Shown: positions 1-5,988 of the stretch, piece after piece
How positions within the stretch are numbered: position 1 is the stretch's first letter
How the letters are laid out: every line of letters starts with the position of its first letter
Assembly: GCA_024998705.1 (NCBI GenBank)
Contig: JACOEF010000434.1
Coordinates: forward strand, 1-6,310
Direction: 5' to 3'
From: Nitrospira sp.
GTDB taxonomy: Bacteria > Nitrospirota > Nitrospiria > Nitrospirales > Nitrospiraceae
DNA: 6,310 nt
Notes under the pieces: generated by a model
What the model was told of the DNA's origin: nothing
Seen by the model: only the letters and a program-made list of their open reading frames with translations
The model's database searches: none
Made by a program: the position numbers and the translations under genes

Positions 1-1430
1 AGGCGGCGGAAGCGGAGGCGATTAAGATTTTCGGGCGCAATCTCCATGAGCTTCTGCTGGCGGCGCCCGCCGGGCCGAAGGCCGTGCTCGGTCTTGATCC
101 TGGTCTCCGCACTGGCTGTACAGTGGCGGTCGTGGATGCGACCGGGAAATTGCTGGAGACGGCGACGATCTACCCCCATCAACCACGCAATGATTGGCAG
201 GGATCGTTGGCGACTATCACACAATTGGTGTTGCGGCACGGTGTCGCCCTTATCTCGATCGGCAACGGCACGGCCAGCCGTGAGACCGATAAATTCGCCG
301 TGGAGGTCGTCAAGCTGGTGGCGGAGCAGAAGCCGGAACAGAAGCTGGCGAAGATCGTCGTGAGCGAAGCCGGCGCTTCCGTCTATTCGGCCTCGGCCTT
401 TGCCGCCGCGGAGTTTCCGGCGCTGGACGTGAGTCTGCGTGGCGCCGTGTCGATCGCCAGGCGGTTGCAAGACCCGCTGGCCGAGCTGGTCAAGATCGAT
501 CCCAAGTCCATCGGGGTCGGCCAGTATCAGCACGATGTCAATCAGCGAGCCCTGGCGAGATCGCTCGACGCCACGGTGGAAGACTGCGTGAACGCGGTCG
601 GTGTGGACGTGAACACGGCGTCGGCTCCGCTGCTGGCGCGAGTATCCGGACTGAATCGCGTGTTAGCTCAAAACATCGTGGAGTACCGCGACACGCACGG
701 GCGATTTCAGAACCGGCATACGATCCTCAAGGTGCCTCGTTTGGGCGAAAAGACCTTCGAGCAGGCGGCGGGGTTCCTACGGATTAACGACGGCGACAAT
801 CCATTGGATCGTTCCGCCGTCCATCCGGAGGCCTACCCGGTCGTCGAGCGCATGTTGGCGCGGCTCAATAAGGGCCTTGCCGACGTGATGGGTAAGCCGG
901 CTGCGTTGAAGGAGCTCTCACCGGCGGAATTCACGGACGAGACGTTCGGTCTGCCGACGGTGCGCGATATCCTGACGGAGTTGGAAAAACCCGGCCGTGA
1001 TCCGCGTCCTGAATTCAAAACGGCGACCTTCAGAGACGGGGTCGAATCGCTGGCCGATCTACAGTCCGGGATGGTGCTCGAAGGGGTCGTGACCAATGTC
1101 GCGGCTTTCGGCGCATTCGTCGATATCGGCGTGCATCAGGACGGCCTCGTGCACGTGTCGGCGTTAGCAAACAAGTTCGTCAAAGATCCGCACGACGTCG
1201 TGAAGCCAGGTCAGATCGTGAAGGTGAAGGTGCTGGCCGTTGATGTGCAACGGCAGCGGATTTCGCTCACGATGCGCATGGAAGATGCGGCAGAGACCGC
1301 CATGCCATCCGGCGCCGGCGCCGCGCGCGATCGTCGCCCTTCCGATTCGTCCCGTGCGGTGCCCCGTGAACCCCAACCTGTCGGCGCCTTTGCCCTGGCG
1401 CTGGCACGGGCCAAGGAGAAGCGGTCATGA
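1..1430 (+). CDS. tex: Tex family RNA-binding transcription accessory protein, C-terminal part (5' end outside window)
   Basis: The reading frame is open from base 3 with no start, so the gene enters from the left; 475 residues are visible. Tex proteins are about 750-800 residues, so roughly the first 300 (N-terminal helical region) are missing. Counting from the first visible residue: a YqgF/RNase H-like fold at about 28-155 ([11 protein letters not shown], then NGTASRETD near 87); the [10 protein letters not shown] signature near 172; helix-hairpin-helix modules at about 205-262 ([15 protein letters not shown]); and an S1 RNA-binding domain at about 356-426 ([24 protein letters not shown]). 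A disordered tail ends in AKEKRS. Tex is a cytoplasmic nucleic-acid-binding protein linked to transcription and RNA metabolism. An ATG-like start at 84 would cut into the YqgF fold and is not the real start. The last 70 or so codons recur in decayed form near 4204-4404. Confidence 0.95.
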   Translation, partial: AAEAEAIKIFGRNLHELLLAAPAGPKAVLGLDPGLRTGCTVAVVDATGKLLETATIYPHQPRNDWQGSLATITQLVLRHGVALISIGNGTASRETDKFAVEVVKLVAEQKPEQKLAKIVVSEAGASVYSASAFAAAEFPALDVSLRGAVSIARRLQDPLAELVKIDPKSIGVGQYQHDVNQRALARSLDATVEDCVNAVGVDVNTASAPLLARVSGLNRVLAQNIVEYRDTHGRFQNRHTILKVPRLGEKTFEQAAGFLRINDGDNPLDRSAVHPEAYPVVERMLARLNKGLADVMGKPAALKELSPAEFTDETFGLPTVRDILTELEKPGRDPRPEFKTATFRDGVESLADLQSGMVLEGVVTNVAAFGAFVDIGVHQDGLVHVSALANKFVKDPHDVVKPGQIVKVKVLAVDVQRQRISLTMRMEDAAETAMPSGAGAARDRRPSDSSRAVPREPQPVGAFALALARAKEKRS

Positions 1431-1854
1431 TGGGTTCACAGTCCGTGAATCCCTGAGCGAACGGGCCCTGGTCCGATGCGAATCAGGTGGGGGAATTGTC
1501 GGCCGCAGGCCCTGACGAGCGTCTTGCGGGAAGTCCGCGCATCCATCGCATGTTGTCAGTCATCCGCTCCTCCGGGAGTCCTCGGTCGGGCGTCTTGCGC
1601 CGAGCGATTGCTTTTCAGCTGTGCTTCCTCGATGGTGCGACTGCTGGTGTCTCGCGTACGTCGTGTGCCGAGTATGCTCATGGGGCACGACCAGGCGTTT
1701 TCCATTCCACCCTACCGTGAAGTTTCGAGCTGATCGATCGGGGTCTTGATCCGCTCATCCCGTCCTCTCAATTCAAGGCCTACGGCCGCGCTCCACTCCG
1801 CATGGGCGACAAAGGGACGCGGCGGGTGGTGCTGGTCTCTGCCAACGTAGGGCC
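1431..1854. other. Gene-poor spacer between tex and the globin cassette
   Basis: About 420 bases with no convincing gene. Two overlapping plus-strand open frames (1476-1733 and 1487-1720) lack a good ribosome binding site, have compositionally odd translations and resemble no family I recognise. Right after the tex stop is an imperfect hairpin (GGGTTCAC at 1432-1439, loop AGTCC, GTGAATCCC at 1445-1453, one bulged T). It could help end the tex transcript but has no T run. No tRNA, IS end or CRISPR-like repeat is visible. Confidence 0.5.
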
Positions 1855-1883
1855 TTGACCGTGGTCTCGGCCTTTGCTATATA
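1855..1883 (+). promoter_or_regulatory. Sigma-70-type promoter for the DUF2024-marR-hemoglobin unit
   Basis: The -35 element TTGACC (1855-1860) matches the TTGACA consensus at five of six positions. After exactly 17 bp comes the -10 element TATATA (1878-1883), preceded by TGC, which makes it an extended -10. Transcription would start near 1890, about 44 bases before the DUF2024 start codon. It is the best promoter-like sequence in the window. Confidence 0.7.
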
Positions 1884-1884
1884 G

Positions 1885-1905
1885 TTAGGAGTCCTTATCA
1901 TTATC
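1885..1905. promoter_or_regulatory. Candidate operator: MarR-type dyad overlapping a Fur-box-like half site
   Basis: TTAGGAGTCCTTA (1885-1897) is a near-palindrome centred on G1891, with five of six arm positions paired, sitting on the predicted transcription start. On the minus strand, 1905-1895 reads GATAATGATAA, which equals the first 11 bases of the classical Fur box; the rest of the 19-base box is poorly matched. The position would let a bound repressor block the promoter at 1855-1883. The MarR protein encoded downstream (autoregulation) or a Fur-family protein are the candidate binders. Binding is inferred only. Confidence 0.4.
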
Positions 1906-1933
1906 GTGAAGTCACATCGGAAAGGAGTGAGGG

Positions 1934-2188
1934 ATGGATGCACTGAAGGTGTTCGACACATGGGTCGAGGTTCCGGGAAGGACCCTGCACTTTGACGTCA
2001 TGACCTTAGATCAGGCGACTGCGTTGAAGTTGGCGAACGAGCATGTTGCTGCTCAAGGCTTTGCGGCGATCACGGTGACCGCGGAAGAATGCCGGTTTTG
2101 CCATCAGGAGCCGCTGGCCATGTTCACCCAACATCAGCAGAACGAGTTCCTGAAGACCGGTGGATTCATCGTGGAGCTGTCTGCATAG
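1934..2188 (+). CDS. DUF2024 family protein
   Basis: An 84-residue protein that looks like the DUF2024 family: the N-terminal KVFDTWV strand, LHFDVMT, a helix with LANEHVAAQG, the hallmark EECRFCH (about 52-58) and a C-terminal GGFIVEL strand. Family members are about 80-90 residues, so it is full length. The family's function is unknown. The CxxCH motif could bind a metal or be redox-active, but that is inference. The start at 1934 has AAAGGAG (1921-1927) six bases upstream. It is the first gene after the promoter at 1855-1883. Its TAG stop (2186-2188) overlaps the ribosome binding site of the next gene, so the two are probably cotranscribed and possibly translationally coupled. No export signal; cytoplasmic. 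Confidence 0.85.
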   Translation: MDALKVFDTWVEVPGRTLHFDVMTLDQATALKLANEHVAAQGFAAITVTAEECRFCHQEPLAMFTQHQQNEFLKTGGFIVELSA

Positions 2189-2200
2189 AGGAGCGTCGAT

Positions 2201-2868
2201 ATGGGAAAGCAGCTTCCGATGCAAGGGGAGAAAACGGTCGTTGATCATATTACGACCGGATTGACGAAGGTCGCCGCTGCGTTACGGAGCCAAGCCTGGG
2301 AGGGAGGAAGTGCGCGCAAGCTCACTCCGACTCAAGGCCAAATCCTGGTCTTGCTGGCCGAGCGGGCCACGCAACCCATGCGCCTGAACGATGTGGCACG
2401 CGAGTTGTGTTTGACGGCGGCGACCGCGAGCGATGCGGTCATGACCCTTGTGGAGAAGACACTGGTCAGGAAAGAGCGATCCCCTGATGACCAGCGGGCG
2501 CTCGTCATCACGTTGACGGCAGCGGGGCGACGAGAGGCGCAGCAGACCGCAGGATGGACCGAGGTGGTGCGCGCTGGGGTCAGGAGTCTGACTCCGGATG
2601 AGCAGACGGTCTTTTTGCGAGGACTGACCAAGGTCATGTACTCGCTGCAGGAGCAGGGTGTGATTTCGGTCGCTCGGATGTGTGTCGGCTGCACCTACTT
2701 TCAGCCCTATGTGCATGTGGATGCGGCACGGCCGCACCAGTGCGGGTTTGTGAACAAGCCGATGGGGATGGGCAGCTACGGCTTGAGTGCCCGGACTTTA
2801 TTCCGGGGTCGCAGCCAGATCAGGCGCGTCGGTCGCAGGAGTTTCTTCGCGGCGGGGAGGGGCACTAA
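2201..2868 (+). pseudogene. MarR family transcriptional regulator with C-terminal Cys/His cluster, frameshifted near 2764-2767
   Basis: AGAGGAG (2187-2193) lies seven bases before the ATG. Residues about 40-115 form a winged helix typical of MarR (LTPTQGQILVLLAE, then RLNDVARELCLTAATASDAV as recognition region, then the wing with RKERSPDDQRALVITLT). Helices that would dimerise follow. The tail has CVGC (161-164), HQC (179-181) and GFVNKPM, as in MarR proteins whose tail continues to a conserved LRL-[DE]-CP. In the frame as read that ending is absent: translation runs on to 2902 with an unrelated basic 44-residue tail. The expected DGQLRLECPDF lies in the next frame and ends at TAA 2866-2868. 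One missing G in the run 2764-2767 explains this; adding it gives a 222-residue protein. A sequencing error, a real mutation and phase variation are all possible. As read, the cluster loses its last cysteine, but DNA binding should be intact. Confidence 0.8.
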
Positions 2869-2901
2869 GCCCGGAGTCTTGTTTATCAAAGGAGGAGCGT
2901 G

Positions 2902-3345
2902 ATGACACGTCATACATGTGCGGGTTTGGTGCTTGTGAGTCTGGTGGTGGTGGTCGGAGCAGCCCATGCAGGCGAGGGAAAAACAGCTCAGTCGCTCTAT
3001 GAGCGATTGGGCGGCAAGGCTGCTATCACGGCGGTGGTGGAGACCTTTGTAGGCAAGGTCGGTGGATACACCCGCATCAACGGCTAGTTCGCGAGTACGG
3101 ATCTTACGAAGCTCAAGATGCATCTGGTGAACCAGATCTGTGAAGCGAGTGGTGGGCCCTGTGCCTATACAGGGCCCACGATGATGCAGACGCACAAGGG
3201 CATGGGTGTGCAGGATGTAGCATTTGGGACCCTGGTTGAGGATCTGGTGGCGGCGTTGGATCATCATCGGGTCGGCAAGGTGGAGAAACGCGAACTGTTG
3301 GCCGTTCTTGGTCCGATGAAGAGTGAGATCCTCGAACAGAAGTAA
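2902..3345 (+). pseudogene. Exported group-1 truncated hemoglobin, interrupted by an in-frame TAG at 3085-3087
   Basis: The ATG at 2902 follows GGAGGAG (2891-2897) by four bases; GTG at 2899 is too close to it. Residues 1-23 form a signal peptide (hydrophobic LVLVSLVVVVGA core, AHA cleavage site), predicting a periplasmic protein. The globin fold starts at SLYERLGGKAAI (31-42), an N-terminal hallmark of the truncated hemoglobin family. TRING (57-61) is followed by TAG where the family has a residue before FA.TD. The same frame then continues without a break: FASTDLTKLKMHLVNQ, GGPCAYTG (84-91), the probable proximal heme histidine H98 in THKGMG, LVEDLVAALD and GPMKSEIL, ending at TAA 3343-3345. 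Read through, it is 147 residues, normal for an exported member. AAG or CAG could become TAG by one change. As read, the 61-residue product lacks the proximal histidine and cannot bind heme normally. Confidence 0.8.
3152..3179. repeat. Perfect 11-bp inverted repeat inside the truncated hemoglobin gene
   Basis: GTGGGCCCTGT (3152-3162), loop GCCTAT (3163-3168), ACAGGGCCCAC (3169-3179). It spells the conserved G-P-C-x-Y-T-G region, so part of the symmetry comes from coding, but complete pairing over 11 bp is more than the protein requires. No T run follows, so it is not a standard terminator. It would form a very stable mRNA hairpin 65 bases after the internal TAG. Confidence 0.6.
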
Positions 3346-3391
3346 GTCCTCCTGCTGCGAGAGTGGTGAGTGCGCAAGCATCCGCACCAGT

Positions 3392-3417
3392 CTGTTGCTC
3401 AATCCTGTTGCTGAATC
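3392..3417. repeat. Two tandem 13-bp units upstream of the protoglobin gene
   Basis: CTGTTGCTCAATC (3392-3404) is followed directly by CTGTTGCTGAATC (3405-3417), with one mismatch. It lies in the 152-base gap (3346-3497) between the hemoglobin and protoglobin genes. No convincing -35/-10 pair or terminator is visible in this gap. The repeat may be a replication-slippage product or a weak binding site. Confidence 0.5.
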
Positions 3418-3497
3418 CTCTGAGGCATGGATGTGGCTCCGATGGGGTTGGCCTAGCCCGCACGATTGTGATGATGAGATCTACATAAAGGAGAGCA

Positions 3498-4097
3498 ATG
3501 ATGAGTCTTAACCCAACGATTCCCGGTTATACCTATGGCACTTCGGCGGTCCCAGGTGCAGCAATTTCGATGGAGGAGTTCGAATTACTGAAGAAGACGG
3601 TGTTATTTGGTGAGGAGGATGTGAAGGCGCTCCAGCAGTCGAAGACGATGGTCAAGGATCAGGTCGAGGCTATCCTCGACGTCTGGTACGGATTTGTGGG
3701 GTCGAATCCCCATCTCGTGAGCACCTTTCTCCGTGTGGCAGATGGTCAGCCGGACATGGAGTACTTGGGAGCCGTGCGAAAACGGTTTGGCCGGTGGATC
3801 CTCGATACGGCCGGTGGTAGCTATGATCAGGCCTGGTTGGATTACCAGTTTGAAATCGGGCGTCGGCACCATCGTGTCGGGAAGAACATGACAGACAAGG
3901 TGGCGGCCGCTCCGCACATTCCATTTCGCTATCTTCCTGCTCTCCTCTACCCGGTGACTGCAACCCTTCGCCCTTTCCTGGCGAAGCAGGGGCATAGCGA
4001 GGCCGAAGTCAGCGCCATGCACCAGGCATGGATCAAGTCTGTCTTATTGCAGGTGATACTCTGGAGCTATCCCTATGTGAAAGAGGGCGACTTTTAG
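3498..4097 (+). CDS. Protoglobin (globin-coupled-sensor-type single-domain globin)
   Basis: The protein has 199 residues from 3498, or 198 from a second ATG at 3501. AAAGGAG (3487-3493) is four bases from the first ATG and seven from the second, so the second is at least as likely. From memory the sequence aligns along its whole length with archaeal Methanosarcina protoglobin (about 195 residues): IPGYTYG (8-14), WYGFVGSNPHL (63-73), AVRKRFGRWILD (92-103), DQAWLDYQFEIG (110-121), HH (124-125), and a C-terminal LWSYPYVKEGDF. Distal-pocket residues W63, Y64 and F97 and the proximal histidine, probably H124, are present, so it should bind heme. There is no signal peptide; cytoplasmic. Protoglobins bind O2, CO and NO, and their physiological role is unsettled. 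It lacks the signalling output domain seen in globin-coupled sensors. It may be read through from the promoter at 1855 or have its own. It ends with TAG. Confidence 0.95.
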   Translation: MMSLNPTIPGYTYGTSAVPGAAISMEEFELLKKTVLFGEEDVKALQQSKTMVKDQVEAILDVWYGFVGSNPHLVSTFLRVADGQPDMEYLGAVRKRFGRWILDTAGGSYDQAWLDYQFEIGRRHHRVGKNMTDKVAAAPHIPFRYLPALLYPVTATLRPFLAKQGHSEAEVSAMHQAWIKSVLLQVILWSYPYVKEGDF

Positions 4098-4163
4098 GGG
4101 CAGGGGCATGGATCGTGGGACGGACGAAGAGCTTGTTGTGTCCGTCGGCGATATGGAGTCTCT

Positions 4164-4187
4164 GGCGGAAATCCAGATTCCGCCTTT
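4164..4187 (+). terminator. Possible weak terminator after protoglobin
   Basis: GGCGGAA (4164-4170), a seven-base loop, then TTCCGCC (4178-4184) followed by TTT. It lies about 67 bases after the protoglobin stop. The stem is short and the T run has only three bases, so intrinsic termination would be weak. Confidence 0.3.
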
Positions 4188-4203
4188 GCAGAGCCTAATG
4201 GGA

Positions 4204-4404
4204 AAGGTGAGGATCGTGATGATTGTTGCGCAGGCTCGGTTGATGCGTTGGGCCGAGTCTGCAGCGCCTGCCCTGCCATCTGGCGCGGGCGCAGCGCGTG
4301 ACACGGCTGACCGGCAGGATGCCGGTCAGCAAGGGGCTGGATCCGGTGAGCCTTAGCCCGTCGGCGCTTCTGCCTGACCCGTGTGCGCGAAAGAGAAGGC
4401 GTAG
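4204..4404 (+). pseudogene. Decayed second copy of the tex 3' end
   Basis: In one frame this stretch reads KVRIV...[20 protein letters not shown], then GEP, TAG, PVGASA. The intact tex tail reads KVKVL...[20 protein letters not shown], then [21 protein letters not shown]. The block PSGAGAARD is identical, and its DNA (4276-4302 versus 1305-1331) differs mostly at third codon positions, which suggests the copies diverged as coding sequence before decay. TAG at 4354-4356 stands where tex has a glutamine codon, consistent with CAG to TAG. Adding one base near 4374 gives ALTRVRAKEKA plus the stop at 4402-4404, matching [10 protein letters not shown]. So there is one nonsense change and one frameshift. 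Similarity before about 4204 is not convincing. The open frame from 4108 to 4356 is therefore not counted as a gene. Confidence 0.65.
4306..4330. repeat. Perfect 11-bp inverted repeat within the tex remnant
   Basis: GCTGACCGGCA (4306-4316), loop GGA (4317-4319), TGCCGGTCAGC (4320-4330). The hairpin is strong, with no T run on either strand. It occupies the part of the remnant that does not align with intact tex and is about nine bases longer there. It may be a small inserted palindrome (REP-like), or a terminator or attenuator between the convergent protoglobin and flavoprotein genes. Confidence 0.55.
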
Positions 4405-4443
4405 GGAGCGGTTTACTCGCCATCCGTTGTGCGCGGCAAGAGT

Positions 4444-5046
4444 TCACGGGGTGACTTTGAAGAAGTTTCCGCCTTTGACCTGCTCGTCGTCGCTGCCCCA
4501 CGCAATATGCTTATCCAGCCGTCTGAGGAGCGGCACATGTTTGGAGCAGTGGATGTACGCTTCTTCCACACCGATGAGGACCCAAGCCTTGGGCTGACGC
4601 CCACCCTTGACGAGGGCGGATTCGGCGATGCGCGCCGGAAGCCGGGCGAGGCTCTCCGGTTCGTTTGGGCTCAGCCCGCGCGCGGTTCCATTGACATGTA
4701 GTCCGACCGTGCTCTGACAGAAGTCGACAAAAATCAACCCGATGTGCGGATTCTCCAGGATGTTTCCCAGGCTCGCCAGCACGCCGTTGCCCCGGTATTC
4801 TGGGTAAATCAGCGTCTTCTCATCGAGCACTTGGACGAATCCCTGTTCACCGGCTCGAAAGGAGCAGTCGCACTCCCCCTTTCCATCGGCGGTGGCAATG
4901 AAGACCATGTCCATCCGCGCGATGAACTGCTGCATCTGTGGATTCAGGTGGGGCAGGGTTTGGTGGGTATAAAATGCTGCGGCGCGAGCCGAGGTACCGA
5001 ATTGCTCTTGTGCACACTGTTCGCCTGATGATCCCGGCCTGGTCAT
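4444..5046 (-). CDS. Pyridoxamine 5'-phosphate oxidase family (FMN-binding split barrel) protein
   Basis: The 200-residue product has the split-barrel pattern of PNPOx-like flavoproteins: MVFIATADGKGECDCSFRAG (about 47-66), LIYPEYRGNGVLASLGNI (79-96), HIGLIFVDF (101-109), TVGLHVNGTAR (113-123) and a terminal EEAYIHCSKHVPLL (171-184). Family members bind FMN, F420 or sometimes heme; this subgroup's substrate is not known to me, and true PdxH activity is not implied. The start at 5046 has AAGGAG eight bases upstream on the minus strand. The frame is open back to 5232, but those 62 extra residues look non-coding and have no good ribosome site. It converges on protoglobin and the tex remnant. A short palindrome AGTACGGTACT (5075-5085) lies about 30 bases upstream and could be an operator. 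No export signal. Confidence 0.85.
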   Translation of the reverse strand: MTRPGSSGEQCAQEQFGTSARAAAFYTHQTLPHLNPQMQQFIARMDMVFIATADGKGECDCSFRAGEQGFVQVLDEKTLIYPEYRGNGVLASLGNILENPHIGLIFVDFCQSTVGLHVNGTARGLSPNEPESLARLPARIAESALVKGGRQPKAWVLIGVEEAYIHCSKHVPLLRRLDKHIAWGSDDEQVKGGNFFKVTP

Positions 5047-5207
5047 ATCGAATGCTCCTTGTGGAAGATGTCTGAGTACGGTACTGCAGAGGTGATTGTC
5101 CCTCATGCACGCTGGCGCTGTCGATATGGGCCTGGTGGGCGAGATCGTGGAGGACGGAAGATCGATCGGTTGTGAGGGCTGCTCCGGAGGTGTGCCGTAC
5201 AAAGGGG

Positions 5208-5254
5208 CGTCCGTGCAGAGAACGTCGTTCACGAGGAGGCTCTCTGCACGGACG
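5208..5254 (-). terminator. Long inverted repeat just after the secreted-protein gene, probable terminator
   Basis: The 14-bp arms pair perfectly: 5208-5221 (CGTCCGTGCAGAGA) with 5241-5254 (TCTCTGCACGGACG), around a 19-base loop. Read on the minus strand it begins six bases after the TAA stop of the gene at 5260-5865 and is followed by GCCCCTTTGT, a poor U tract. It likely ends or stabilises that transcript and separates it from the flavoprotein gene downstream on the same strand. Confidence 0.55.
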
Positions 5255-5259
5255 AGGCC

Positions 5260-5865
5260 TTACTTCATTTTCCCGGGGTCCTGGTACATCATCAGGTGAG
5301 CATATGGGGTACCGTCGAACATGATGTAGGCGCCTGATGGGTTCGGAGCGGTCGGCAGTTTAGTCGTCGTCGGGTCGAATGGCCACATGACCATCCAATG
5401 CGGCGGTTCCTTGACCACGGTTGCTCCGGCTTCCTGTTGCATCACCACTTTTTTGTCTTTCTCGAAGTGTGATCCGCCGCGCGCCATGTAGGCCACACCG
5501 GGTATCGTGTTGGATGGGTTCGGCGCATGGTTCATGATGTCGGTCATCCACTCCAGGGCTGCGCCGTCCATGCACACGGGGTCTGGAACAGGCAGATTCA
5601 TTACCGTGGGCATGCAGGTAAAGCCGTTCTCGCTCTTCTTGACCTCGGTGAGTTTTCCCTCCGCTCCGAACACCATGACCCCGGCGTGTTTGGCGATGTG
5701 TGGCGGCGCCGCACTGAGGGCAAGTTTCGTTTGTTCCTTCTCTGGCATGGCCCTCACTTCTTTGACGGAGGCGCCTTTTCTGGATGCGGCGTGGAGATCG
5801 GTGGACAGGGCAGAGAGGCTGAATGGGAGCATGACGAACAGTGAGAACACGACGACGGGTGTCAT
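5260..5865 (-). CDS. Secreted protein of unknown function
   Basis: A 201-residue protein with AAGGAGG five bases before the ATG. Residues 1-26 look like a signal peptide (VVVFSLFVMLPFSLSAL core, LHA cleavage site), although the n-region has no positive charge, which is unusual. The mature part has SAAPPHIAKHAGVMVFG (51-67), then GFTCMP (81-86) and PVCMD (96-100), whose cysteines could form a periplasmic disulfide. The C-terminal part has SGAYIMFDGTPYAHLMM (177-193). I recall similar uncharacterised exported bacterial proteins sharing the SAAP, NG[FW]xC, PxCxD and GTPYAHLM segments; none has an assigned role that I know of. No catalytic motif or transmembrane helix is seen beyond the signal. 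The flanking genes on the same strand are each separated by more than 100 bases, so it is probably a single-gene transcript. Confidence 0.75.
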   Translation of the reverse strand: MTPVVVFSLFVMLPFSLSALSTDLHAASRKGASVKEVRAMPEKEQTKLALSAAPPHIAKHAGVMVFGAEGKLTEVKKSENGFTCMPTVMNLPVPDPVCMDGAALEWMTDIMNHAPNPSNTIPGVAYMARGGSHFEKDKKVVMQQEAGATVVKEPPHWMVMWPFDPTTTKLPTAPNPSGAYIMFDGTPYAHLMMYQDPGKMK

Positions 5866-5988
5866 GGTGGCCTCCTTGGTGAAGGATGGAAGGGAATGTG
5901 CCGAGGTTCCTCATGCTAGCGCGTTTGTGAGGCGAAATCCAGGTGCTGCGGCAAGGATTACACGCGCCAGGGGAAGCCGAGGGAGAAT

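Noticed and set aside
1476..1733. Small genes in the tex-DUF2024 gap
   Set aside because: The overlapping open frames have odd composition, no ribosome binding site and no family resemblance.
2764..2767. Programmed -1 frameshifting in the MarR gene
   Set aside because: There is no X-XXY-YYZ slippery heptamer or adjacent pseudoknot, only a four-G run. A one-base loss is the plainer reading.
2899..2904. TGATG overlap between the unrepaired MarR frame (stop 2900-2902) and the hemoglobin ATG as evidence that the long frame is real
   Set aside because: The 44 extra residues look like frameshifted sequence and the family ending is found in the other frame; the overlap is probably chance.
3085..3087. 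Pyrrolysine or other recoded use of the TAG in the hemoglobin gene
   Set aside because: Neighbouring genes (DUF2024, protoglobin) end with TAG, and no stimulatory structure lies directly after this codon; the hairpin at 3152 is 65 bases away. Mutation or base error is simpler.
4108..4356. A separate 82-codon gene after protoglobin
   Set aside because: It has no good ribosome site, and its C-terminal half matches the tex tail and continues past its stop in homologous sequence, so it is a remnant.
5047..5232. N-terminal extension of the flavoprotein to a start at 5232
   Set aside because: AAGGAG precedes the ATG at 5046 with good spacing, and the upstream residues do not look like part of the split barrel.
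5940..5985. Sigma-54 promoter before the secreted-protein gene (TGGCGCG...TTGC on the minus strand)
   Set aside because: The spacing between the GG and GC elements is about four bases too long for a -24/-12 promoter.
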